NCBI GenBank assembly: GCA_946807835.1
Contig: OX327702.1
Span: 12,214,001 to 12,278,000, forward strand
DNA from: Ailanthus altissimus
Taxonomy: Eukaryota; Streptophyta; Magnoliopsida; Sapindales; Simaroubaceae
Direction of reading: 5' to 3'
DNA: 64,000 nt
Shown piece by piece: positions 11,590-23,271 of the stretch (positions within the stretch are counted from its first letter, which is position 1; each line of letters begins with the position of its first letter). A program made the translations under genes and the position numbers. The notes under the pieces were generated by a model. The model made no database searches, was not told where the DNA came from, and was given only the letters and a program-made list of their open reading frames with translations.

Positions 11590-12320
11590 ATGGTGGAAAA
11601 AGAGCCCGAAAATAAGTTTTCAATCTCAGTGCCTTTTCCTCAAGCTCTTCAACCTGTTGGAAAAAATTCAAAAATTCAAGGTGAGATTTTAGAACATTTG
11701 AAACAAGTTAAGATTAATCTTCTCTTATTGTATTTGATTAAGCAGGTTCTACCTTATGAAAAATTCATCAATGATCTATACACTAATTAAAAAAATACCA
11801 TGTAAAGAAAATTGCATTTTTGACAGAACAGGTAAGTGCAGTAATTGAACAAAAGACACCATCCAAGTATAAAGACCCAGGATGTCCTACAATCTCTTGC
11901 TAAATTGGGACACATGAGTTTGGTCAAACTTTGTTGGACTTAGGAGCAAGTATAAATTTAATGCCTTATTCTATTTACTTGCAATTGGGACTTGGTGAGA
12001 TTAAACCTACATCTGTAGTCCTATAATTAGCTGACCATTCAATCAAAAAACTACGGGGAATAGTAAAAGATGTTTTGTTACACATTGATAAATTTTACTA
12101 CCTTGTTGATTTTTTTGTTTTAGATACTCATTCTGTGGTTAACAAGGAGTCTAAAATCCATCTTATTTTGGGGAGATCTTTTCTTGCCACTGCTAATGCT
12201 CTTATTAATTACAGGAATGGTCTAATGAAATTATCTTTTGAGAATATGACTTTTGAGGTGAACATTTCCATATTGGCAAGCAATCATGAGAAGAAGACGA
12301 ATGCTATCATTCATATATAA
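11590..12320 (+). pseudogene. G1 protease (retropepsin-like)
   Basis: After the pre-protease segment (PFPQALQPVGKN), the active site LLDLGASINLMP is intact, with the catalytic Asp codon at 11937-11939. A stop falls soon after, and the domain then continues at 12075-12320 (IDKFYYLVDFFVLD, LILGRSFLATANALI). This is the best preserved protease triad of the Ty3 remnants here. It would process the polyprotein; nonsense mutations upstream and downstream make it inactive. Confidence 0.8.
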
Positions 12321-12789
12321 TAGACACACTTATAGCGGAGGAAGCTTATAAAAATTAAGGCTTTGATTCTTTAGAAAACCTCTTTAATTTTGATTTTGAA
12401 GAATTATGTTATCCTGATGAAACAACTAATGTATTTAGTATTTTTGACTCGTCGGATAAAAAGACTCGATTTTGGTAGCCACGCTTTGAAGAATTGCCAC
12501 GAGAGAGGGAGAGATCAAAACCATCAAACCTCGAGACACTGCAAGTTGAGCTTTCTCTACTGCCCAAAGGTTTGAAACATGCATCTTATGACCAGGTGAT
12601 ACCTTTCCTATCATCATTTCTTCTGAACTTAGTGCTGAACAAAAGGAAAAATTGATAAAATTGTTAAAAGAATATAAATCTGCACTAGGTTGGACCATAG
12701 CTAATATTAAAGGTATTTCTCTATTGATATGCTCCTATAGAATTCATTTAGAGGAAGATGCCTAACCCTGTAGGGACCCACAAAGAAGA

Positions 12790-14144
12790 CTTAACACAAC
12801 AATGAAAGAAGTAGTGAAGAAAGAGGTCTTGAAACTATTAGATGCTGGTATAATCTACCTTAGTTTTGATAATCAATGGGTAAGTCCAACTCAAGTAGTT
12901 CCTAAGAAATCTGGAGTTACTATCATGAAAAATGAGAAAGGAATACTTGTTTTAACTAGGGTAGTAAGTGGTTGGCGAATATGCATTGATTATAAAAATT
13001 AAACACAGCCACTAGGAAAAGCTATTTTTCATTGCTTTTTATCAACTAAATTTTAGAAAGTGTAGCTGAACATCCTTTTTATTGCTTTCTTAATGGATAT
13101 TCAGGATATTATCAGATTGTGATAGCTATATAAGATCAAGAAAAAACCACTTTTACATGCCCTTTTGGTACTTATGCTTTTCGTAGAATGCCATTTGAAT
13201 TATGTAATGCATCAGTTACTTTTCAATGTTTTTGGATGAATTACAGCTATTGTTCATAGAATGCCATTTTTTATGAATGATTTTACTGTCTATTTATTTA
13301 TGTCTATTTAACTTGAAAGTTGTTTTGAGTAGGTGAAAAGAAAATGAACTTGTGCTAAATTGGGAGAAATGTCATTTTATGGCATCTTCAGGAATCATTT
13401 TAGGGTACATTGTATCTAAAAGAGGGATAGCGGTTGACAAGGCTAAAATTGAATTAATCTCTAAATTACCTACATCCAAAATGGTAAAAGATGTCTGATC
13501 TTTTCTTGAACATGCTGGCTTTTACAAGAGGTTTATAAATTTTTTTTCTAAAATATCTAGATAATTGTGTAACTTTTTGCTAAAAGATGCTGAATTTACA
13601 TGGACACAAAAGTGTGAGGAGGCATTCTGAACACTCATTGCCAAATTCACCACCACTCCTATCATGTAATCATCAGACTAGAATCTCTCATTTGAAATTA
13701 TACGTGATGCAAGTAATTATGCTGTAGGAGCAGTTCTTGGGCAACGAAGGGAGGGAAAACCCTTTGTTGTTTATTAAGCTAGTAGGACTTTGAATGATAC
13801 TTAGATGAATTACATTACTATTGAAAAAAAAACTACTAGCTATTGCTTTTGCCTTAGAAAAATTTCGTTCTTATTTGATTAGTTCACCTATTATTGTTTT
13901 TACTGACCACGTGGCCCTTAAGTACCTTCTTTCTAAGAAGGATGCTAAAGTCCATTTAATTAGATGGGTTTTTCTTTTGCAGGAATTTGATCTAACCATT
14001 AAAGATAAGAAGGGTGTTAAAAATGTTGTTACTGATCATTTATCCCGCCTTGAGTTCACTGACTAAACTGATTTGCCACCCATTCGAGATGATTTCCCTG
14101 ATGAACATCTTTTCACTATAAGTCAAATATCTTGGTACGCACAT
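12790..14144 (+). pseudogene. G1 reverse transcriptase-RNase H, truncated
   Basis: RT begins MKEVVKKEVLKLLDAGIIY (12802), with WVSPTQVVPKKSG and GWRICIDYKN. Further blocks are CFLNGYSGYYQI (about 13084), FTCPFGTYAFRRMPFELCNA and the catalytic box at 13270-13281, which reads FMND instead of FMDD. RNase H follows, with DASNYAVGAVLGQRREGKP (about 13699) and [13 protein letters not shown] and ADHLSRL-like [10 protein letters not shown] (to 14066). The copia C1 element interrupts it at 14145, before any integrase. The Asp-to-Asn change plus many stops rule out function. Confidence 0.85.
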
Positions 14145-16320
14145 TGTTGATGTATTTTAAGGATACGCATGTGATTATGTACATATTAAAAAACTAAATA
14201 CATGTATCATATACACGAATTTTGCAGCGAAATTAAACATGTAATCAACATATACACATGTACTTAAATTCTTAACAACTTAAGAATACAGAAAATATAC
14301 CTTTGAAGACCTTTGATGAAGATTTCAAATTCAAATTTCTTTGCTCCAACTTTGAGCTCACCTTAAAGTGCACTTTTGTTCAATTCTAGTTCACAACAAT
14401 CCAGTGGGATTATGAAGCTAGAATAGCAGTAGTATAATCTCCAGCAACAAGGTTTGTATTACTTGAAAGAAAAATAAGAAGAATTTATTTTTCTTTCTCC
14501 TTGATTTTTCTCACAAGTCTTTGTTCAATGAAAAACTCTCTCAAAACCAACTCTTCTTTTTCCTCTTAACCCTTGCACGAAAATTGATTCACACACTTGT
14601 TAACACAAATGAAGCCCAACCATATTTAGTGCTCCCAACACTTCACAAGTGCTCTACCAAAATTAGATTAAGTGGCCAACTACCAAAATAATTTTTGGTG
14701 GCCATTTTAATAGTTTAATAAAATTAACCATTAATCACAAAATTGTGCTTCATTTAATTTAATTTATGTTTCTCAAATTAGTTATGTCTTTCATTTATGA
14801 ACAAAATAACAAATAAATAAAATTATATTTTATTTATTTAAATAATATTTATTTAATTATTCAAAAACTCTTTGAATAATTAATATTTACCGTATTTGAT
14901 TTTACCAACATGGTTAATGAGTGAATTCATGGTAAAAAAATTTATAGAATAAAATTGTGCCACTTGTTAACATCTAATTAGTTAATTACTCTTGTCAACA
15001 AATTAAATGATATACTTAACATTTAAGTCTAAACAAGTGCACAACCCGAGGTACCCTGAAACATATTTTTGGTTTGCTGAAATTTCTAGTATGGAATTGT
15101 TCAATCCATTATGCTGCTCCAGTGCATAATGAGTACACTTCATATTGTGAGACTCTCTAGGTCCACGCCCAAATTGTCATATGGAACTCCTCCATACGTC
15201 CGTGAACGATGCCCCCCTCCCCACACATTACGGATATTACAAAGCGACGCGTTAGACCATACAAGTTGAGGTTATAACATATTCATATAATCTCTCCATC
15301 ATTTATATCCGGGTAGAGCAGAGATATAGATTAACACCGTTAAATCTCCATATATCCAATCTGAAAACTTATCTCTAGAATTGTATTTCAATAAATAATA
15401 TTTCTAAATACTTTTGTAATATTATTTATCCTTAGGGTTAAACTCTTTTCCTGGGAATTACTACTTATGGTCATAAGACTTTCTGAGATACAATCTTTAG
15501 AGCATTAGGATATAATACTCACACAAATGAGCTGATGTATCCCATATCTATGCACATCGGCCTCCATGAGCATCAGACCATACCCAGCGACACCCAATGG
15601 TCAGACCATGAAAGATTTCTGATATGTGTGGAACCAAAGTATGGTAGATGACTCACAAGCCCACCGTGGTACTCAGGTCAAATGACCACGAATACTACTC
15701 AACTCGAAAGACCCTCAATTGATGACTTTATGAGATGTCTATTGGAGATCTTTATGAGTCTGTTCAATATTCAGTCCTTACTAAATACCTGTATCTCTAT
15801 ATGAGCTTCTATTAAACTCTTGGTTTGCTAAGACTAACCATCTGGACCATCCAGATATAGACATACACCAATCTATATATTTATTATAGTATTCACTAAC
15901 AGACCAGCATCAGTAAAGATAGATCAGAAACATAATATTTGAGAACATATTTGCATAATGACATTTTCTAGCACTATTTGTAACTCTTTGCAACTATGTC
16001 ATTACTCATATATTCTTAGGTCTTTGTCATATTTTAGACAAGTCTCTAACTCTTTAAATATTGCTGACTCTTATAACCTAACAACTCTTATCAGTGCCAA
16101 CTTTTAGCATTTATAACTCTCAGCCTTACTAATTCTTAGCACTGATCAAACTTATTTAGACTAGATCTAAACTCTTTCAGATCGTACAATGTCTGAAACA
16201 TTATAAGCATCTTACCATATATAAAATATAATTAGCAATTTAATGAAATGATAATACTAGTATAAATATTAAACAAATATTCATACATAAAGGGATGGCA
16301 CGTAAGCATAAATCCCAACA
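14145..16320 (-). mobile_element. C1 3' LTR
   Basis: Begins TGTTGATG and ends AAATCCCAACA (2176 bp); same family as the solo LTR at 41350-43673. The half next to pol shares a domain of about 1 kb with C2 and C3 LTRs (GGTCCACGCCC, CATAAGACTTTCTGA, GACCATACCCAGCGACAC, CAAGCCCACCGTGG). A perfect 13-bp hairpin lies at 14465-14477 and 14485-14497. Confidence 0.85.
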
Positions 16321-16333
16321 ACTCCCACTTGCT
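16321..16333 (-). other. C1 polypurine tract
   Basis: In element sense AGCAAGTGGGAGT, immediately before the LTR start TGTTGGGATTT. It primes plus-strand DNA synthesis in LTR retrotransposons. The C3 element has AGCAAGTGGGAGAT at the same place (51389-51402). Confidence 0.75.
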
Positions 16334-16339
16334 TTAGTG

Positions 16340-17860
16340 TTATTCACGATAGTATCTAATGCCCATTGACTCTATATGTCTTTCAAATGCTTTTGAAGTT
16401 AAGGCTTTAGTAAGTGGGTCCACTACATTATTTATAGAATCTACTTTACAAACTATTACATCTCTTCTAGCCAAGATTTCTCTAGTGATATGGTATTTTT
16501 TTTCTACATGCTTAGGCTTTTGGTGTGCGCTCGGCTCTTTAGCTTGTGCAATGGCTCCGTTGTTGTCGCAAAACAATGGTATAAGATCCATTGCACTTGA
16601 AACTATTCCAAGTTCAACGATAAATTTACGTATCCACACTACTTCTTTTACTGGTTCTAAGGCTACAATATATTCTGCCTCTATTGTAGAATCAGCTATG
16701 GATGACTGTTTGTTGCTTTTTCAACTAATTACAACATCGTTGAGAATGAAAACATATCCAGATGTAGACTTTTTATCATCTAGATCAGACTGAAAGTCTG
16801 AATTTATGTATCCTCTCACTTGTAAGTCACTTTCTCCATATATCAGAAACTTGTCCTTAGTACCTTTAAGATATTTGAGGACATGTTTCACAACCATCCA
16901 ACGGCCTTCGCCTGGATCAGACTGATATCGGCTTGTAACACTTACAGTCGTACTGATGTTAGGTCTCATACACATCATGGCATACATCAAGCTTCCTATA
17001 GCTGATGCATATGGTATGTTAGACATTTTAACCTTTTCATCTTTACTTTGAGGACACATCTTCCTCGAAAGATGAACGCCATGTCTAAAAGGTATATTAA
17101 CTATTTTATAGTTACTGAAATTATACCTTTCTAAGACATTATGTTTGTACGATGATTATGAGAGTCCTATAAGCCTCCTAGCTCTATCTCTATAAAGCTT
17201 TATACCTAGTATATAGGAAGCCTCTCCTAAATCCTTCATGGAGAAATTCTTACTAAGGTAGCTTTTAACTGACTGTAACATACTAATATCATTTCCGATA
17301 ATGAGTATGTCATCCATATAAAGAACCAAAAAAACTATCATGCTCCCACTACTTCTTTTATACACACAAGATTCTTCTTCGTTCTTGATGAAGTCAGACC
17401 CTCTGATTACTTCATCAAAACGAAGATTCGGACTTCAGGAATCCTACTTAAGTCCATAAATAGACTTCTTTAGCTTGCATACTAAACAAGAAGTTTGGCT
17501 AGATGTAAAACCTTCAGGTTATTCTATATAGATTTCTTCTTCAAGATATCCATTTAAGAACGCCGTTTTTACATCTATTTGCCAAATTTCACAGTCATAA
17601 TATACAGCAATTGCCAGTAAAATTCGAATCGACTTAAGCATCGCTACTAGTGAGAAAGTTTCTTCATAATCGATCCTAAAACATTGAGTATAATCTTTCA
17701 CCACCCGTCGGGCTTTGAAAGTCTCTACTTTCCCATCGGGCCCACGCTTCCGCTTGTAAATCCATTTACATCCAATATGAATAATTCCTTCAAGAAGCTG
17801 AACCAAGTCCCAAACTTGATTTTGATGCATTGAGTCAATCTCTGGTTTCATGGCCTCTTT
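16340..17860 (-). pseudogene. C1 reverse transcriptase and RNase H
   Basis: RT starts near 17851 (MKPEIDSMHQNQVWDLV, GCKWIYKRKRGPDGK, DVKTAFLNGYLEEEIYIE). It continues with the catalytic box YMDD at 17320-17309, intact, followed by FSMKDLGEASYILGIK. RNase H spans about 17059-16340: SIGSLMYAM-like SAIGSLMYAMMCMRPN, STSGYVF, LFCDNNGAIAQAKEP and the HVEKKYHITREIL block, ending MGIRYYRE. At least three frameshifts or stops break it (about 17500, 17150, 16700). It would make cDNA from the element RNA in virus-like particles. Confidence 0.9.
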
Positions 17861-18493
17861 CTATTTTCACGAATCGATGTCCAACATTGCCTCTTTATAA
17901 GTTAAAGAATCATTTTCTTCAATCAAGAAAACACCAAGAGTACCTTCAAGTATTGAACTATACCTTTCAGATGGCCTTGATATCTTTTCTGACTTATGTG
18001 GAGGGTGTGTTAAAGGTATTCTGCTCGATTGAGCCTGAGGTTCCATCGTTGGTTCATGTACATCCTAATTGAGTTCATCTAACTCAATCTTTCTACAATG
18101 TCCACGATCTATGAAAGACTGTTTCTCTAGAAAAGTGACATTTCGAGCAACGAACACATTTCGTTCCTCAAAATCATAGAACCGGTATCCTATTGAATTC
18201 TTAGGATACCCAATGAACTGATACTTTTATCCTTTAGGTGCAAGTTTATCCTGTTGCGTAACTTTTACGTAAGTAGGACAACTCTAAATATTAACATATT
18301 TAAGACTCGATTTTCTTCTATTGTAAATCTCATAAGGAGTAAAAGAAATAACTTTTGATGGAACTCTGTTCAATATATGAGCAGCAGTTTCTAGAGCATA
18401 GCCCCATAGATATTTAGGGAGATCAATAAAGCTCATCATTGATCGGACTATATTTAATAAAGTTTGATTTCTCCTTTCTGAAACACCATTATG
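17861..18493 (-). pseudogene. C1 integrase C-terminal part and linker to RT
   Basis: The minus strand holds the end of the integrase catalytic domain, including the region before the usual third acidic residue. It then carries the linker with short blocks such as EGTLGVFLIEENDS and SLTYKEAM-like sequence. It is broken by several stops. An ORF on the opposite strand (17830-18072) is a shadow of this linker. Confidence 0.6.
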
Positions 18494-18955
18494 TTATAGA
18501 GTATCTAGAGGACTATATTGACCGAGAATCCTATTCTCCTTTAAATAATCCAAAAATTTATTGCTCATGTATTCACCGCCTCGATCTGATCGAAGGCATT
18601 TGATATACATTATGGTTTGTTTCTTTACTTCAATTCGAAACTCTTTGAACTTTTCAAAAGTTTCTGACTTGTGTTTTATAAGAAACACGTATTCAAATCG
18701 TGATAGATCATTGATAAAGATTATAAAGTATCGAAAGCCACCGAGTGTAGTATGATTCATTAGACCACATATATTACTATGTATAAGTTCCAATAAATTA
18801 GTGGCGCGGTGTCCAACATTAATAAATGGAGCTTTAGTAAATTTTTCTTGAATACAAGATTCACAAACTAGATAAGGCTCTATGGTTAGATCAGGTATCT
18901 GACCATCCTTAACCAGACGGGTTAGGCGTCTTACACCTATGTGACCTAATCTCAT
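18494..18955 (-). pseudogene. C1 integrase, first catalytic Asp changed to Asn
   Basis: The N-terminal zinc-binding part is visible (RLGHIG, then CESCI). The core begins LELIHSNICG, where copia integrases normally have HSD; the Asn codon AAT is at 18775-18773. The second acidic residue is present in RSDRGGEY. The domain runs on to FLDYLKENRI. The third acidic residue lies beyond a frameshift. Integrase would insert the cDNA into the genome; the Asn change alone predicts loss of catalysis. Confidence 0.85.
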
Positions 18956-19430
18956 ATGTCATAATTCTGTATCATTTAAGGTTCCTAATTTATTATCAGC
19001 ATTCACCTGTACATTCATGACATTTTCTATTGTATCTAATATATAATGGCCATTAATCAACTTATATTCAGCTAATAAACTATTATTCAAATCATATAAA
19101 TAGAAGGAACGGTTCCGTACAAACATATGATATCCTTCACTGTCCAATACACGAATAGAAATAAGTTTTCGGATAATGTTTGGCACATAATAACAATTAT
19201 TCAATACAACAATTTTATTACATGAAAGAAGTAAATTAAATCGTCTAATAGCCTCGACCTGCAAGAAATCTCCATTTCTAACACAAAGCTGTACTTCTCC
19301 AGGCTGTAACAGTCTAACTTCCTTCAGATCCTGTAACACATTGTAGATATGAGAAGGACAAGCTGTATCTAATAACCAACCAGTATTAGCATCAAATGCT
19401 AAAGAAATGTCAATAATAGGCAAGTGCATA
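18956..19430 (-). pseudogene. C1 protease and pre-integrase domain
   Basis: The active-site phrase reads GWLLDTACPSHI (Asp codon 19369-19367), where copia elements normally have D-T/S-G; Gly is Ala here. Downstream come VRNGDFLQVEAI, YYVPNIIRKLISIRVLD and the pre-integrase stretch FYLYDLNNSLLAEY. A 156-residue frame is open, the longest in the window. Confidence 0.85.
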
Positions 19431-20275
19431 CCTAAAGGGATATTCTTAATGATGGCAAGGTATTTTGGGCAGTTTCGCTTCCAATGCCCATCCTCGTTGC
19501 AACGGAAACATTTTCCTTTTGCTTTGCTCTTATATTAGGGCTTGGGCATGTATTGCTTTTGAGGACCCATTTTGGGTGCATACTTTGCTATCTTTTTATT
19601 CTTCTTTTTGAACTTCCTAGAATTCTTTAGGATATAAGGTGAAGCACCTTGAACATAGAGGACCGTGCCCCATTTGTTCATGTTCTACTGAGCTATTTTC
19701 AGCATGTTATGCAGATCAATATAAGTAGGGGTCAATCCTTACATATTATAATTCACAATGAACTGTGCAAATGACCCTCGAAGTGATTGGAGAATCAAAT
19801 TGTTCCCCAATGAATTACTCAGTAAGAGATCCATGGTTTCTAACTTCTCAATATTAGATATGATCTTGAGAATATGGGGACTCACAGGACTGCCCTTGGG
19901 TAGTTTATCTTGAAAGAGAGATTTGGCAACCCTATATATTTTAATTTGTGGTTGGTTACCAAATAACTCTTTCAGGTGGAGCATTACACTCCCAGTACTG
20001 TCTATGTGGACATGCTCTTTTTGGAGCTTTGTAGACATTGAGCCGAGGATATACGATTTGACTTTCAAATCATCATCTAACCATTTTTGATATGTCTTAT
20101 TTTCTTCAGGAAAAACATCATCAGAAATAGCTTGGGGCAGGTGCTAATCAATTACATATCCAAGCTTCTCAGAATCAAGAATTATTATGAGATTCATAAG
20201 CTAGTCAACATAATTTTCTGTACCTTTGAGTTAGTGCACATCTAGGATACGAACTAGTGGGTTGCTTGAAGCCAT
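19431..20275 (-). pseudogene. C1 gag (UBN2-type) with CCHC knuckle
   Basis: Start ATG is 20275-20273 (MASSNPLVRILD), just after the untranslated leader. Blocks: KWLDDDLKVKSYILGSMS, HLKELFGNQPQIKIYRVAKS, VSPHILKIISNIEKLE, NLILQSLRGSFAQFIVNYNM (20068-19739). After a stop near 19740 the nucleocapsid part follows. The CCHC knuckle CFRCNEDGHWKRNC (19510-19469) is fully intact, unlike every other knuckle in the window. Confidence 0.9.
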
Positions 20276-20772
20276 TTGATCTTGACAAGACAAAAGAAAA
20301 GATGTTAGCGAAATATTTCAATCACTAATAAATAACGTTTTAGATCATGGGTATAACAGTTATACATTTTTTAATCTAAAAAACGTCATCCCACTGTTTT
20401 ACATAATTCCTTTAATCTCTCAAACGGGAAAACGATAGTTTTAGATTCTTTAAACTATATAGTGAGAAGTGGGTCCTATTGGCATTTTACTCTAGGCTCA
20501 CGCTGTAGTAATATTGCCCTTTGTAAACCCAAAAGGTAGACAACTCTTGTCACTTGCATCTCATACAACTCTTACGACTGATCCTAATTACACCTTATCC
20601 TCACGGTATAGCAATATTGGATAAGTGTATTCCAGATTAACTTGTCAATCATCAAATATATGCTACCAGTATAGCCCTCATGTTGTAGCAATATTGGAAA
20701 ATACATTCACATATATTTGCCTCATATTATATTTAACTGGCATAGCCCGAATCACCTCGACCAATCCCTTAT
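20276..20772 (-). repeat. C1 leader with repeated 22-bp motif
   Basis: Untranslated leader upstream of gag. Three copies of a 22-bp motif (CTCACGCTGTAG then CAATATTGG) start at 20496, 20599 and 20676. A fourth is cut after five bases at 20767-20771, where the T fragment joins. The C2 leader (32304-33509) and C3 leader (54429-55530) have all four at almost the same spacing. Confidence 0.85.
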
Positions 20773-21761
20773 TGACAGGACCCGCCCCGAGACCCTCTAC
20801 TGTAGGTCACAACGGCCCTGCCGGGCACCTCGATGGAAGTTCCTCAGAATATAACTCAGTAAGTTGAGATATTTTCGCAAGGCGAACCCCTTTTTAGTTC
20901 TTGTTACTATTGAGAAAATCTTATAATATACATGAAAATGACATCTTAATTTAAAAAAAAATGGGCAGAGTTTCTCCTGTTTTTTGGAAAATTCATATAA
21001 AACCTGTAAAGAAATTTCACTTCTATTTCAAACACTTCTCAATACTACAAATTCGGACTTCCGGTCCTTTCCAAATTAAATCCAACACAACTCAATAGTT
21101 TCATTTAAATCACAAAATGAACATACTCATAAAAAGTAAAAACGATCATCATAATATCGAATCTCTTCTTGTTGGTTCAAAACATACATACAAATATATA
21201 TGCCAACAACTACTATGCAAAAAGCAAATGGTGCTATTTAGCACATTTACATATACAAAAATGATCTTCAGATTTGGCCCACTACTTGGCAATAGGAGAA
21301 TCAGCAACTTGCGTACTGAGACCTGCACTTGAGAAGGGGGTTTAGAAAATATAAAACACAAAACGAGTGAGCTAAACGAGCTTAGTGAGTGCAATTAAGA
21401 TTTCAACTAAAATAACACTATACATAGATAGTAAATCCTAAAGTACATGCATAAATCATGCTTCTAAAATTGATGTAAAATTGTAAAATGGTTTCTAATG
21501 TCATATGCTGATGAAATCCTGTCGAGCGGGTTTTATCTACATCTTTGGAAAACAATATCCAAAATCTATATAACATAATAACTGCTGTGTGTATATAAAT
21601 GCATAAATGCTATCGGTAAATCGAAAACTAGTAAAAGTCCTTGCTTGGCCATTTTCTTTTTAAACTGTACCAATGGTAACCCTAAAGCTCTATACTCACG
21701 CAGTGACTCAACTAGCACCGCACACGTAAATAGGTCATGAGGCACACCTCAACTAGCAGTT
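20773..21761 (-). mobile_element. Tekay-like LTR fragment
   Basis: In the plus reading it begins TGACAGGACCCG, the reverse complement of the T LTR end, and follows the T LTR through GGTGCAGGTCTC and the pericentral blocks to AACTAGCAG at about 21761. The remaining 1.8 kb are missing. It joins copia C1 leader on the left and G1 3' sequence on the right, so it marks a rearrangement that removed the C1 5' LTR. Confidence 0.85.
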
Positions 21762-23271
21762 GTGGAACAAAATTTTATTTCACATTCGGCGCAATAGATC
21801 TTCATTTCTGCTACCAGTTGATTAACAAATTACAAGCAGTTACCTATGAACCTGACCCAGCAATAACTCGGATCGATTGGTCAATAGGCCATAACAAGCG
21901 AAAATTAGATCAGACACTTCGTTTGTAAACTTGCTTAAGTGTCTCTCAGGTTTGTTTCTTTTGAATAACTGGCATTTTAGGTAATGTCGCCTATACTTTA
22001 TCTCTTTCTATTTAAGCATTAAGGACAATGTTTCATCTGGTTTAGAGGATAGTAGACATAAGTTATTTTTTGCATTCTAAAAAAAAAAAAGGGTCCGACA
22101 TACTTATTTGATTAAAATGACAGAGTAAAAAGTTCATTTTTAAACTCTTGAGACGCCTTCTAAATCAAATTTGATTAAGAATGGTAGAGTTAGGAGTTTT
22201 ATTTTTAATTTTTGAAATGCATTTTAACTAACTTCTTATTATTTTTCATGCATTGTTGTTTATTGCTTATAGACTTGGTAATTCTTGTCTAATAGAATTT
22301 ACTTTTCTACCTAGGTATAATTTTAAAATTACTTGGATTGAGTCATTGTTTCTATTTAGGTTACTAAATAATGACTTCCAAATATGTTTTAGCACATGCT
22401 AAGCCTTGTGGTGAGATGGATGATTCAATTTATATAACTAAGAGAATTCTCATATTTAAATATATATATTTTTAATCTCATATATCTTTTATGAGTAAGT
22501 GAAAATGTTAAGAAAATAGCTTACGAACTTTCATTGATCTTCTGAATTGGTTAATTTGTTTTTAGATTGATATTATTTGAATTAAGAATAAATTGGTTGC
22601 ATAGCTGAAGGACGATTTAAAGTGAATTTTTAAATTGTGTATAATATATTTTGGTGAGACATTATTTTTTTTATATTGTAATGCTTCCTTGTATCCTTAA
22701 AACAAAATAATAATAAAATAATAATAATTTTTTAAAAATAAAAAGAAAAAAAGAATCAATTCAGTTTAATAAAGTCTTCATTTAATTTTAGAAGATAAAT
22801 ATTTTGTAATGCAGTTTTCTCACCAAACTCTATTTGTATTATTCTCACAAGACAATTAAAGTCCTAAAGTTGGTGCATGTTAAGAATGATTTATTTCTAA
22901 ACGATTGATTTTTCTATCTTTGGATCAATGTTAATTTGTATGTCTATCCTTAAAATTGACTTTTTCTTGAGTGCTTAACTGTTTTCCAACTCCATGAGAG
23001 AAATCCTAACCTTTTAAACAGTTATACACTTGTGAGGATATGGAGTTGAGGCTTTTACTTGGAGAAATTCTCAAGGCTAGATTTGTTATAGTTTGTGGTA
23101 AGATGGTTATGGCTTAGTTCACACACACACAATTTTTGAAAGTTATAATTAAAAAACCATAATAGCAAGAGTGATCTTGAACTGACTTTTTATTTGAAAT
23201 ATTTAGGTAGTTTTGCATATTCTATTTACACTTGAATTGCTAGAGATTAGTAATAAACTGGTTGGGGGTTG
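21762..23271 (+). mobile_element. G1 3' non-coding region with polypurine tract
   Basis: Contains ATTAAGGACAATGTTTCAT (22018), the counterpart of the GGGGACAATGTCTAA box near 63897 that precedes Athila-type polypurine tracts. It ends GGTTGGGGGTTG (23260-23271), a polypurine tract directly before the LTR. An A-run lies near 22080. The first about 170 bases are open (GAIDLHFCYQLINKLQ) but match nothing I recognise. No integrase was found. Confidence 0.65.

Larger units (their letters stand above)
14145..20772 (-). mobile_element. Copia C1 element, 5' LTR and part of leader missing
   Basis: Order on the minus strand: partial leader (20772-20276), gag (20275), protease/pre-integrase, integrase, RT, RNase H (to 16340), polypurine tract, 3' LTR (16320-14145). 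It sits inside the G1 pol gene; the pentamer before it is CACAT (14140-14144), but the other flank was lost when a T LTR fragment joined at 20773. Gene order gag-PR-IN-RT-RH is Ty1/copia, and the domains resemble the Tnt1-94-like annotation group. Each domain is listed separately. Confidence 0.85.

Noticed and set aside
10155..14144. Functional Ty3 gag-pol
   Set aside because: More than a dozen stops and frameshifts, FMND at the RT active site, and no integrase.
16359..16793. 144-codon plus-strand open frame, the longest after the C1 protease
   Set aside because: It is the antisense shadow of the C1 RNase H coding region, whose minus-strand translation has clear family motifs.
21737..21928. 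Possible envelope-like or integrase fragment of G1
   Set aside because: About 40 residues look plausible, but no integrase or envelope motif is visible and the frame starts in a T LTR fragment.
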